From contig NZ_CP109190.1 in assembly GCF_041438805.1 (NCBI RefSeq), forward strand, positions 9,300,001 through 9,364,000: a stretch of DNA of 64,000 nucleotides, written 5' to 3'. This DNA is from Streptomyces sp. NBC_01707. GTDB lineage: Bacteria; Actinomycetota; Actinomycetes; Streptomycetales; Streptomycetaceae. The notes under the pieces were generated by a model that searched no databases, was not told the origin of the DNA, and was given only the letters and a program-made list of their open reading frames with translations. Within the stretch, counting starts at the first letter, position 1; each line of letters opens with the position of its first letter. Position numbers and translations under genes: made by a program. Positions 1 through 8,325 of this stretch are shown here, piece by piece.

Positions 1-261
1 GGCCTTGACGCAGTTGAACGTGTACGAGGAAGCCCCGTCGCCGGAGAAGTAGTAGCGAATCGCCACGTCCGACAGGCGCACCCTCATGTCGGAGGTGTTG
101 ACAACTTCCAGCCATGGCTGGGCCACCGCAGCCGTGGCAGGGCTCCCGGCCTTGTACCGGATGGTGAGCTGTGGGGGCGGTTGATGCGCGGCCCGCCACT
201 CGGGATAGAGCGCGAGGCCACCGGCGGCCACGGCGCTCACCAGAAGCAACGTCTTGAACAT
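1..261 (-). CDS. CBM3 cellulose-binding domain protein, N-terminal part (cut by window edge)
   Basis: The minus-strand reading frame opens with ATG at 261 and runs off the left edge, so only about 87 residues are visible. Residues 1-20 form a short hydrophobic stretch that could be a signal peptide or membrane anchor. From about residue 30 the sequence fits the start of a family 3 carbohydrate-binding module: an IRYKAG strand, then WLEVVNTSD and LSDVAIRYYFSGDG, which are the paired beta-strands typical of CBM3. A stop codon lies nine codons upstream of the ATG with no other start codon between, which fixes the start. It lies 275 bases downstream of the glycosyltransferase on the same strand, which suggests that the two act on the same extracellular glucan or aminoglycan. 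Whether a catalytic domain follows is not visible. Confidence 0.75.
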   Translation of the reverse strand, partial: MFKTLLLVSAVAAGGLALYPEWRAAHQPPPQLTIRYKAGSPATAAVAQPWLEVVNTSDMRVRLSDVAIRYYFSGDGASSYTFNCVKA

Positions 262-536
262 GCTCCACGCACGACGTCGAGGCCCCCGGTCATCAGGACG
301 GACAGGGCGGACGGTAGGGCGGGCAGTGCCCACAGAAGCTCCCAGTGGAGGTGGAGGGGCGGCAGCGGCACCGGAGCGGGCGGAGGCCGAAGCCGTCTTC
401 CTCGAGCGCACCTGACGGAACGCTCAGGAAGAGAGGCGGCGGCACTCTCCGTCGCATCGCCGTAGCGGAACGCCGGCCATGCGGGTTCCCGCATGCGCCG
501 ACCTTCGGACGGCTCCGGCGCCGAACCGAGCGGCGC

Positions 537-1955
537 CTACTGGACGGCCTGCGTCTGGGGGGCGGGAAAATCGAAGGCCGGCAGTGCGACCCCGTCGTCC
601 GGGCTGTACGCGGGTCCGCTCCGTGAGTTCGCGGCCTGGTGCGGGATCGCGAGGGACGGGGCCGGAGCACCGACGCGGCCCTCGGGTGCTTCGACGTCCA
701 CGCCGACCTCGATCTTGGCGCGGGTGCCCCATTTGGTGTGGCGCAGGGTCGCCAGTGACCACAGGCGCAGCGGCAGCAGCAGCGCGATGTTGAGCAGCGC
801 GTACAGCGGAGCGGCCAGGAACGTCAGCACCCGGTCGACGATCCCGACCATGGCGGCACCGCGCAGGTAGTGGATGGAGCGTACCCACGACATGACGCAC
901 ATGTAGCCGATGTAGCTGGCGAGCAGGGCCCAACCGGTCGGGTGCAGCGCGATGGCCACGAGCGCGGTGACCATGGCTGCGGTGAAGGCAACCCAGGTGA
1001 CGAGCTCGATCAGATTGAGCCACCAGTACATACGGCTCAGCCGGAACTTGGCGAAGAGCAGGAACCCTTCGCGGATGAAGGACTTGCCCCAGCGGATCTG
1101 CTGGCGGATGTAGTGCCCGAGACGTTCGGGGACGTCGGTGTAGCCGACAGCGCACGGCTGGATGAGGGACTTGCCCTCGGTGAGGCAGTAGTACGTCAGG
1201 CGCCGGTCGTCACCGAAGGTCGCGGGGCGCCCGAGGAACCGCTGGTCGAGGAAGTCGTCGAGATTCTTGCGGATGACCCATCCCCGGTACATCGCGAGGG
1301 AGCCACAGGCGCACAGGACGGAACCGAGACGGGAGTATGCGACCCGTTCGCCGAGGAAGGCGTTGACGTACCGCATGTCGATCAGGCGCGTGAGGAGGTT
1401 GGTGTCGCGGTTGTGGGCGAGGACCAACCCGGTGACGCAGTGGACACGGCGCTCCCCGAAGGGTTCGGCGAGTTCGGCGACGGCGTGCTTGTCGAGCACA
1501 GTGTCGGAGTCGATGCACAGATACGCGTCCGCGAGCGGGTCCTCACGGAAGCCCGCGGCGAGTCCGTGGCGCTTGCCGCGGTTGTCAGGGAACCGGATGA
1601 AGCCGAGACGGATTCCGGCCCTGTCGAACTGCGGGCGCATCTCCCCGATGAGGGCAGCGGCGGACTGGTCGGCGGAGCAGTCGTCGATGACCGTCAAAGA
1701 CTGAGGCGGCAGGGTCTGCGCGAGGATCGATTCCAGACATCGCCTCAGCATCGCGGGGGATTCGTTGTACACCGTGACGACCCCGTGAATGTTGAGCCGA
1801 TGGCTCGTTTTCCTGAATGTGAGCCCGGGGCTGCGGCGTCGGCGGATGGACAGGAGCAACTTGACACCAAGGAGAGAGCCGACGGCCACTCCGTACCAGT
1901 GCAATTGGCGCCAGGACGAGTAGATCTGGTCCCAAGCGTGTATGAGGGTTTGCAT
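537..1955 (-). CDS. Processive family 2 glycosyltransferase (hyaluronan/cellulose synthase-like)
   Basis: This 472-residue membrane protein should polymerise a beta-linked polysaccharide from nucleotide sugars at the inner face of the membrane. A first membrane segment (about residues 18-37) precedes the GT2 fold: the VTVYNES strand near 60-66, VIDDCSAD near 89-96, the DSD metal-binding triplet at 149-151, a GDDRRLT acceptor-base region near 243-249 and QQIRW (the QxxRW motif) near 278. After these come hydrophobic segments between about 300 and 420, as in hyaluronan synthases, and a charged, proline-rich tail. Start: ATG at 1955 directly before the first membrane segment; GGAG lies 12 bases upstream, so the ribosome site is weak. 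The next gene on the strand encodes a CBM3 protein. The product cannot be told from the sequence: hyaluronan-like, cellulose-like or chitin-like polymers are all possible. Confidence 0.88.
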   Translation of the reverse strand: MQTLIHAWDQIYSSWRQLHWYGVAVGSLLGVKLLLSIRRRRSPGLTFRKTSHRLNIHGVVTVYNESPAMLRRCLESILAQTLPPQSLTVIDDCSADQSAAALIGEMRPQFDRAGIRLGFIRFPDNRGKRHGLAAGFREDPLADAYLCIDSDTVLDKHAVAELAEPFGERRVHCVTGLVLAHNRDTNLLTRLIDMRYVNAFLGERVAYSRLGSVLCACGSLAMYRGWVIRKNLDDFLDQRFLGRPATFGDDRRLTYYCLTEGKSLIQPCAVGYTDVPERLGHYIRQQIRWGKSFIREGFLLFAKFRLSRMYWWLNLIELVTWVAFTAAMVTALVAIALHPTGWALLASYIGYMCVMSWVRSIHYLRGAAMVGIVDRVLTFLAAPLYALLNIALLLPLRLWSLATLRHTKWGTRAKIEVGVDVEAPEGRVGAPAPSLAIPHQAANSRSGPAYSPDDGVALPAFDFPAPQTQAVQ

Positions 1956-3675
1956 GACGAGTGAGGACTCCCTGACATCGTCGATTTGCTCGTACCCGGA
2001 TAAGTATTGAGCTCATGTGTCCAAAATGGGGATATTTTGTCTGAGACATGTGACACACGATGCCTCCGCTGCGCCCGCGAGCAGGCTTGAGCGCGCCGCT
2101 GTCCCGGGTGCGGGGCGCTTATTCGATCCCGCTGGTTGCGGGATTTCGGTGTGTATGAATAAGGGTCGTTCAAGGCCTGCCACCTTGAGCTCCGAGAGAT
2201 TGCGTCCCCTGTGTCTGAAGGCGGAGTTCCGCGTTCGCCGATGTGTGATCGTCTGGTTCGAGCGTCGGCGTCGATCGCGAGGGGCAGGGGAATATTCGCG
2301 CGCGCCGGGCCTGGCCTCGCCAGGTCCGGCGACGCCGTCGTAGGTGGTGTCCGTCCGCCTATGGGGGCCTGGCTGCCCTGACGGTTGCCGGGGCGCGGGA
2401 CGGTGCGCTGCTCCCGTCCCGGATATCGGACAGGGTGGAGCTGACCAGGCCGTGGGTGTCGTGCGGGCTCGGATCGACGAGGCGGCCGCCGGACGAGGAC
2501 TGGGTGTCACCGGTGCGCAGCGGGGAGTCTTGGACGGTGCAGCAGGTGGTGCAAGCCTGAGGCAGTCGGCCTGAGATCGCCGGTGGATATCAGGGCACGG
2601 TGCCGGGGTGGTCGCCGTAGGTGTCGTTCGATGCGGCGCCGAGGGTACGCAGCTGGTCGGGTAACCGGGCCTGAGTGCCGCATCCGAGGCTGTGAAGGCG
2701 GTCCCATGGATCCTCGTGACGGGATTGTGGCGGCCGATCAGAAGCCCCGCCGGACGGTAACTGGCGGGGCTCAATGGCTCTGAATCCATCGACACTCCAT
2801 GTGGGAGATATCTCGCGTCGGCACTTTATGTGATCGAACGGCTACCCACGCGGCATGGAACACCGGAAGGGTGCCGAGACCTCGCCTGTTGAATGGCGAG
2901 TCCACGAAGACGAGGCCGATCGACCAGCAACGCACTCTGCCGGTGAAACGGGGACATCCCGGATAGCGACTTCACCGGGTAAAACTTCTCCTACGACGCA
3001 CCAGAAGTCGTTGAGAACTCAACCAATACGGCTTCCCTGCTGTCAGGAAGTCTTTCCGTCGACATTGCGCCATCTGTAACAGCAGGAAGGAGTGAAAACA
3101 CAGACTCACGCGCGCAAGCCTTGGTTCAGAGAAGTGACCGGTCCCAACGGGATCGCCGCGCTCCGAATTGTCGACGGCATGCATGCCTCCCAGAGCCCCC
3201 GTGGATCGGTCGGGTGGTGGTCCAGCCGCGGCCGGGAGGGACATCCGGGCCACCACGCGCATTCCGATCCTTACGCCGGACCGGGACCCTTGCACCTGGG
3301 CCGGGCGGATGATCCGCCGCCGCCCGGGCCACCCCGGAGGCATGGGCGTCCCGATGGCCGTCCACGCCTCCACCTCGTCGGGCGGGTGCAGTGCCGCCGT
3401 CAGGCGGATGGACGGGTGAGACTTCGCTCGATCTGCCGTCCCTACTGCTGCCACGCCGGCCAACCGTGACTGCATCGCCGACTGCCGCGAACCACCTGGC
3501 CGGTCGCGAGGTACGGAAAGGATGCAGTGGAAGTCGCCCGGGAGCGGAACCGCGCGCTCGCGACAGTTCCGGATCGATCCGCAGTCGAAGATCGAAGCTG
3601 AGCTGCAAGGATTCCAACAGGCCTCCTGGGGTACGCGGCGTCTACGGCTCGTTCGGTGAAGTGGAGGCGTCAGTC
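1956..3675. other. Gene-poor stretch
   Basis: About 1.7 kb without a gene I can support. Open frames on both strands (the largest 260 codons, minus strand, 2013-2795) give proline- and arginine-rich translations typical of antisense frames in GC-rich DNA, with no recognisable domain and no convincing ribosome site. The part from 2800 to 3080 is noticeably poorer in GC than the rest, which may mean decayed or acquired DNA. The only clear structure is a hairpin at 2743-2771. Confidence 0.5.
2743..2771. terminator. Hairpin, possible terminator
   Basis: Perfect 9-bp inverted repeat, AGCCCCGCC and GGCGGGGCT, around an 11-base loop, without a T tract. It is not next to a recognised gene end, so it may have belonged to a gene that has since decayed. 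Confidence 0.45.
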
Positions 3676-3846
3676 ATGGCGGAGAAGGCGGAGGGTCGGA
3701 AGTTCTGTAAGGCGTGCGGCACGCCTGCGGCGGAGGGGGAGTTGTGTGAGCACTGCGGGCAGGTGCTGGAGTTGTCGGACCGGTACGGGCTGGTTGAGGA
3801 CGAGGGGGCCGCTGTGCGGCGTGACTTCGAAGGCCGAAACCACTGA
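3676..3846 (+). CDS. Small zinc-ribbon protein of unknown function
   Basis: A 56-residue acidic protein with two CxxC pairs, FCKACG near residues 10-15 and CEHCG near 24-28, that should bind one zinc ion as a zinc ribbon. A GGAGG ribosome site ends 8 bases before ATG 3676, which is why this start is preferred over the much longer upstream open frame. No catalytic domain is present, so a role in protein or nucleic-acid binding is only a guess. The TGA stop overlaps the left arm of a 167-bp inverted-repeat element, so the original C-terminus may have been replaced when that element inserted. Confidence 0.6.
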   Translation: MAEKAEGRKFCKACGTPAAEGELCEHCGQVLELSDRYGLVEDEGAAVRRDFEGRNH

Positions 3847-4009
3847 GGGCTGTCCCGTCGTCCCTGGCGGGCGCACGAGGACAGCTACACCCCTCGCCGC
3901 GTTGCCGGTACGCCCGAATACATTCGATAGGCGATCGTCCCTCCGCCTCGCGATGCACCGCATCTGACGCCGTGCACTGTTCCGCAAGGTATTGCGGGAC
4001 AGTCCTCAG
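3843..4009. repeat. 167-bp element with 16-bp imperfect terminal inverted repeats (MITE-like)
   Basis: The left end CTGAGGGCTGTCCCGT (3843-3858) and the right end GCGGGACAGTCCTCAG (3994-4009) are inverted copies that differ at two of 16 positions. No transposase frame fits inside. GGCTGTCCCGT-type termini occur on IS5-like elements of streptomycetes, from memory, so this may be a non-autonomous derivative or IS remnant. No clear target-site duplication is visible at the two outer edges. Confidence 0.5.
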
Positions 4010-4128
4010 GCGGCACAAGTGGCACCAAGGTGCGCGTGCTGACTGGCCGTCACTCCATGGAGTGACGGCAACCCCTCATCAGGCCGGATGCGCCCCGCAT
4101 GGCAGGGGCGTCCGTGTAAGGAGTTCCT

Positions 4129-4446
4129 GTGACCACCTACGTCATCACTGTTCCCGGTACCTTCGTCCACGGCCTCACCGATGCCTCACGCGCCGATATG
4201 GAACGCAGGCTGCGCCCCCAGGATCCGAAGAACACCGATCTGGGGGAGAGCGAGGAGCTGAACCTTCTGACGGTCGGTGAGGGCAGTACGTTTTCCGTCA
4301 GGCTCGAAGTCGAGGCCGACAGTCGGGCCGGCGCCGAGGCGGAAGCAGTACGTCTGGTCTCCAGCGCGCTGAGGGACGGCGGCTTCTCGCAGGACGATGC
4401 CCCGCTGGGCCCGGCCGCTGTGACGGGGATCGACCGCGAATTCTGA
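4129..4446 (+). CDS. Conserved-looking hypothetical protein, 105 residues
   Basis: A short acidic cytosolic protein that starts at GTG 4129 behind an AAGGAG ribosome site (spacing 5). It begins with a beta-strand-like MTTYVITVPGTF segment and has a second VRLEVEADSRAGAEAEA segment, an alternating strand/helix layout like a small ferredoxin-like or dodecin-size fold. It has no cysteines, signal peptide or membrane segment. I do not recognise the family. It stands alone between the inverted-repeat element and a gene-poor spacer, so context gives no clue to function. Confidence 0.6.
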   Translation: MTTYVITVPGTFVHGLTDASRADMERRLRPQDPKNTDLGESEELNLLTVGEGSTFSVRLEVEADSRAGAEAEAVRLVSSALRDGGFSQDDAPLGPAAVTGIDREF

Positions 4447-5291
4447 CCACAGGCGTGACGCGCGGCGGGTTCGGTGGGTCCGGAGCCGCCGTTCGAGGTC
4501 AGCGAGATGGCAGGGGCAGGACGCGCTGGGACGTCGTTCGCCAGACGTACTTCGCTGACGACAGCGATGCCGGGCGTGGCGGAGCTTCTTGCGGCGTCTG
4601 ACGGAGTCGGGCAGGCCGCAGGTACTTCCACCAGGGCTTCCGGTCGGCTGAGCGAAGGCGCCCCGCTGTATTTCGGCCATGCTGTTGATGCCTCGCTGAC
4701 CGTCTGGCCGCTCTGTCGGGTGCCGGCCGTGTCCTGTGCCGCGGCGGTGAAGTGTGGGCGGCAGTGCACACCACCGGCCGGCGGGTGCAGGAGCTGGAGC
4801 CTGATCGGTGAGGCCGTCGGGTGCGTCCTGGACAGGCGGCGGTCTCTCGCACGTGCTTGCCCGCGAGGTCGACCGCACTGCCGTCCGGGGGACTGCCGTC
4901 CCGGGACTCTTCATTCCGGATGGGCGACTGCACCTGCCGCGTGCGCTGTTGACTGTCCCAGGCCACTCGGACGGCGAGGGCAGCCCTGCGGAGTGCGGTC
5001 GGTGTTCGTCAGGGGGCTCGCCCGGTCGTTGCTTGGAACTCGGCTGGATCCTGGCAGGAAGGGCTGGGCTTCCCGGCAGGGCCGGTGCATGCACTGCCCT
5101 GATCCGCTCGGAGCGTGACTTGATACGAACAGGTATGCGGAGGGGGTTGATCCTTTTGATGTCGGACCCGATAGGCTCCCCTGCGGCGCTGCGAGTTGAC
5201 ACGAACGCACTCGGTCGCCTCGTGCTGTGTTTTTGACGTATACGGCGCTTGCACACCCCCCTTGTTCGGTCGTTTGCTTCGAAGGATGCAG
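4447..5291. other. Spacer upstream of the conservon
   Basis: About 840 bases with overlapping open frames on both strands (for example 4474-5118 on plus) but none with a recognisable domain, steady third-position GC bias or ribosome site. The last 150 bases are poorer in GC and contain TTGACA at 5196-5201 and TTGACG at 5234-5239, either of which could be a -35 box for cvnA. No well-placed -10 box was found, so the promoter is not assigned. Confidence 0.45.
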
Positions 5292-6953
5292 ATGGAACTT
5301 GCCTCTCCGCCCCCGGCGGCGCGTGCACCGGTTGCCCAGTACAGCTGGTGGCTGATGCCCGTCGCTTTAGGAGCCGGGACCGTCGCCGCGTTGGTCGCGG
5401 GTCCTGACCAGGTCCAGATACCCGCGACGTTCGCCGGCGCCGCAGCCACCGCGGCCAGTGCTGTCTGTGTGCGGCTCCTCGTCCGCGCCCGGGGCCAACT
5501 GCGGCATACCAACGAGCACTTCCGCGCCTCGCAGGCCGAGCTCTCCCGGCAGTGGGAGCAGCACGCGGCGGGCCTGGAGAGGAATTTCGCGGCTGAGCGC
5601 TCCGGCCTGAACGCGGAACTGGCCGAACAGGCCAGGGGTTTCGAGGCTCGGCTCCTCGAGCAGTCGCAGGCCCACGAGAGCGACGCTGCCGCGCAGGCCC
5701 GGGACCGGGAGGAGCAACTCGCCCTCCAGCAGGCCGTCGTGGGCAGGCTAGGGGACTCGTATCTGCCCGATGCGCTGAAACGGTTGCGGGACGGCGAGGC
5801 GATCGACGACCTTCTCCTGGAGGTCGGCCGGGACACGGATGCCGGTCCGGAGCTGCGCGCCGAGTTGCGCAAGGTCCTGCGGACCGCGCTGATCGGTGTG
5901 GAGGAGGAGTTCGACCGTTCCACATCGGCCGAGCAGGCTGTGATCAGTATCGGCAGCCGGATCCATGTGCTGACCAGCAAGCTGCGCGGACGGCTGCACG
6001 AGATGCAGGGCGAGCACGGGCGACTGCCCGCGGTGGCCCAGGGGCTCATGGAATTGGACCAGGAGATCGGCCCTGCCGACTGTCTCGCGGCCAGTATCGG
6101 TGTGCTGGGGGGCTCGGACCGGCCGGGACGGCAGTGGCAGGAGCCGCAGCGACTGCTGAGCGTGGTGCGTGGCGGCATCGGACGGATCAAGGACTTCGAC
6201 CGTGTCCAGGTCCGTCACCTGCCTGAACTCGGTGTCGACGGCGGTCTGGTGGACCACCTCACGCTGATCTTCGCTCACCTGCTGGACAATGCGGCGCGTT
6301 ACTCGCCGCCCACCGAGGCCGTGGTCGTCTCCGGCAAGGAGGTCCCCAACGGCGTCGGCATCGAGATCCAGGACGCGGGCAAGGGCCTGAGCGAGGAGAA
6401 GAAGCGCGAGGCGGAGCAGTCCCTCGCTGGCACTTCGAAGGGCCCGGGCCTCGGTGGCATCTCGGAGGACGCGAACCTGGGCCTGCGTGTGGTGGGCTCC
6501 CTGGCACGCCGTTACGGCATCCGGGTCACCTTTGCGGACTCGCCGTGGCTCGGCACGTCGGTGGTCGTGGTCGTGCCGCACAAGTTCTTCAGTCAGCTGC
6601 CCGCCGCCGCGACCGAGCAGGCACCGACTGCAGTGGCCGCGCCGGCGCCCGAGCCGGTCCGGACCGGGTCTGTGGAGACTGCTGAGGCGCTGGACACCAC
6701 TCCCGGTGGTCTGCCCAGGCGCCGCAGCATCCGGAACGATATTGCGGGACCGCAGCCCGGTGCCGCCGACCGCAGGGAGACCGTGGCCGCCGTGCCGCCC
6801 GACGCGTCCTTCACCGGCTTGGCCGCCTTTGCCACGGCCGGACGGGCAAGCGGCCCGCCGCGTGAGATGACCACGGACCGCGACGCGGCCACGGACGGCG
6901 AGACGACTGCCGTACGCGAGTTCAACGAGCACCGCACTGAAGAGAGCGACTAG
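5292..6953 (+). CDS. cvnA: Conservon sensor-kinase-like ATPase CvnA
   Basis: A 553-residue membrane protein and first gene of a conservon. Two membrane segments (about residues 18-35 and 42-60) are followed by a long coiled coil rich in Glu, Gln and Ala (about 65-150) and a C-terminal histidine-kinase-type ATPase with the N box HLLDNAARYSPP, the G1 box DAGKGLSEE and the G2-like NLGLRVVGSLARRYG. The tail from about 440 is low-complexity. At the place where actinobacterial kinases of this type carry LDHLATR the sequence reads LDQEIGP, so the usual histidine is Gln257 (codon 6060). Start: of two close ATGs, 5292 has GAAGG at the right distance (6 bases), whereas 5286 touches it. Codon 26 (5367-5369) is TTA, the rare leucine codon read only by the bldA tRNA. 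CvnA proteins assemble at the membrane with CvnB, CvnC and CvnD. Confidence 0.92.
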   Translation: MELASPPPAARAPVAQYSWWLMPVALGAGTVAALVAGPDQVQIPATFAGAAATAASAVCVRLLVRARGQLRHTNEHFRASQAELSRQWEQHAAGLERNFAAERSGLNAELAEQARGFEARLLEQSQAHESDAAAQARDREEQLALQQAVVGRLGDSYLPDALKRLRDGEAIDDLLLEVGRDTDAGPELRAELRKVLRTALIGVEEEFDRSTSAEQAVISIGSRIHVLTSKLRGRLHEMQGEHGRLPAVAQGLMELDQEIGPADCLAASIGVLGGSDRPGRQWQEPQRLLSVVRGGIGRIKDFDRVQVRHLPELGVDGGLVDHLTLIFAHLLDNAARYSPPTEAVVVSGKEVPNGVGIEIQDAGKGLSEEKKREAEQSLAGTSKGPGLGGISEDANLGLRVVGSLARRYGIRVTFADSPWLGTSVVVVVPHKFFSQLPAAATEQAPTAVAAPAPEPVRTGSVETAEALDTTPGGLPRRRSIRNDIAGPQPGAADRRETVAAVPPDASFTGLAAFATAGRASGPPREMTTDRDAATDGETTAVREFNEHRTEESD

Positions 6954-6957
6954 TCCC

Positions 6958-7368
6958 ATGACGCAACAGGGAACCGATGTGAGCTGGGCGCTCCGCGATC
7001 TGACGGAGAGCATCAAGGAGATCCGCTTCGCCCTCGTGGCATCGAGCGACGGCAAGGCGATCACTTCCTACGGCGCCGACGACCCCGACGACGTGGACCG
7101 GTTCGCCGCCGTGGTCGCGGGTCTGCAGGCGCTGGCCCAGCCGGTGGCCAAGCAGTTCCCCAAGTACGAGGGGCAGCTGCGCCTCGCGATGATCGAGGTG
7201 GACGGGGGCCACCTGTTCGTGGTGAGGGCAGGCGTGGAGACATACCTGGGAGTGCTGGCCAGGGAGGGACTCGACCAGGGGCTTCTCGGCCACCAGATGA
7301 GGGATCTGGCCCGCAGGATGGGCGAGCTCCTCGGCACCACTCCGCGCCTGGACGAGCACTCTGGATGA
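6958..7368 (+). CDS. cvnB: Roadblock/LC7 protein CvnB
   Basis: A 136-residue roadblock/LC7-domain protein that starts 4 bases after the cvnA stop. The core spans about residues 8-115 with the typical order of helix, strand (FALVASSDGKAI), helix (VDRFAAVVAGLQALAQ), strands (LRLAMIEVDGGHLFVV) and last helix. Related proteins work as dimeric partners or regulators of small Ras-like GTPases, which fits the GTPase gene two positions downstream. Position and length match CvnB of known conservons. Its stop overlaps the cvnC start (ATGA), so the two are probably translationally coupled. Confidence 0.93.
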   Translation: MTQQGTDVSWALRDLTESIKEIRFALVASSDGKAITSYGADDPDDVDRFAAVVAGLQALAQPVAKQFPKYEGQLRLAMIEVDGGHLFVVRAGVETYLGVLAREGLDQGLLGHQMRDLARRMGELLGTTPRLDEHSG

Positions 7369-7736
7369 GTGCTCCCCGCCGTCCCACGGACCCGTCCGGT
7401 CTTGAGCGCTACTACGTCCTTACCGGTGGCCGCAGCGGACCGGACGGTTCTGCGGCGAGTCTTGACGTGGCGACCCTCATCGTCTCTCGTTCCGCTGCCG
7501 TTCCGGGCATGCAGCATGAGCACGAGGAGATCATCCGGCGCTGCCGCGATCCGCTGTCGGTGGCCGAACTGGGCGCCCATCTCGGATTGCCCTTCAACAT
7601 TCTCGCGGTGCTCCTGGCCGATCTGCTGGACGCAGGCCGCGTCGAAGCCCGTAATCCCATCCCGGCGTCAGGCGCCGGCCGCGGGCCCGACCTCGCGCTC
7701 CTTGAGGAGGTACTCAGTGGACTTCAAAGGCTTTGA
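7365..7736 (+). CDS. cvnC: DUF742 protein CvnC
   Basis: A 123-residue DUF742 protein, the third conservon gene. The family marks are visible: an aromatic, Arg-rich start with YYVLTGGRS near residue 17, then a winged-helix-like region with PLSVAELGAHLGLPFNILAVLLADL (two runs, about residues 63-88) that in this family is followed by a short basic wing. The function of DUF742 is only partly known; CvnC proteins are thought to bridge the kinase-like and GTPase subunits. ATG 7365 overlaps the cvnB stop, and the gene extends 20 bases past the GTG start of cvnD (7717). Confidence 0.93.
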   Translation: MSAPRRPTDPSGLERYYVLTGGRSGPDGSAASLDVATLIVSRSAAVPGMQHEHEEIIRRCRDPLSVAELGAHLGLPFNILAVLLADLLDAGRVEARNPIPASGAGRGPDLALLEEVLSGLQRL

Positions 7737-8325
7737 CCATCCCGACCGAAAGTTGGGCGGCGGCACCCGCTCGGTGAAGGTGATGATCGCCGGAGGCTTC
7801 GGCACCGGAAAGACCACCATGGTGGGCTCGGTCAGCGACATCAAGCCGCTGACGACCGAGGAGACGCTGACCCAGGCCAGCGCCGGTGTCGACAACCTGA
7901 TCGGCGTGGCGGACAAGACGGAGACCACCGTCAGCCTGGACTTCGGCAAGATCGGCATCAACGACGAACTGGTGCTCTATCTGTTCGGGACGCCGGGCCA
8001 GGAGCGGTTCTGGTTCCTGTGGAACGGTCTGTTCAAGGGCGCTCTCGGAGCGGTGGTCCTGGTGGACACGCGCCGCCTGGCCTCCAGTTTCAGGGCCATC
8101 GAGGAGATGGAGCGGCAGGACGTCCCCTTCGTCATCGCGCTGAACGTCTTCCCGGATTCCAAGGAGCACCCGATCGAGGAGATCCGCGACGCCCTGGACA
8201 TTTCCCCGCACACCCCGATCGTGGCCTGCGACGCCCGGGACCGGGCATCCAGCCGCGACGTCCTTGTCGCGCTGATACGCCATCTCCAGGAACGCTCTGC
8301 CGCCGCCGCTCTGGAGCCCCGATGA
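7717..8325 (+). CDS. cvnD: Ras-like small GTPase CvnD
   Basis: A 202-residue GTP-binding protein, the switch of the conservon. P-loop GGFGTGKTT lies near residues 22-30, the G3 region FGTPGQERF near 89-97, a G4-like ALNVFPD near 136-142 and a G5-like CDAR near 170-173. As in other CvnD proteins, G3 and G4 differ from canonical Ras motifs (GTPGQ instead of DTAGQ; NxF instead of NKxD). Start: GTG 7717 preceded by GAGGAGG with spacing 6 and inside the end of cvnC, so translation is coupled. An upstream frame that begins at 7369 is only the antisense-like extension. The stop overlaps the start of the P450 gene. Confidence 0.93.
   Translation: MDFKGFDHPDRKLGGGTRSVKVMIAGGFGTGKTTMVGSVSDIKPLTTEETLTQASAGVDNLIGVADKTETTVSLDFGKIGINDELVLYLFGTPGQERFWFLWNGLFKGALGAVVLVDTRRLASSFRAIEEMERQDVPFVIALNVFPDSKEHPIEEIRDALDISPHTPIVACDARDRASSRDVLVALIRHLQERSAAAALEPR

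Noticed and set aside
4186..5925. 579-codon open frame on the minus strand
   Set aside because: It overlaps the confident cvnA gene for more than 600 bases, and its translation is Arg/Pro/Ser-rich antisense sequence without domains.
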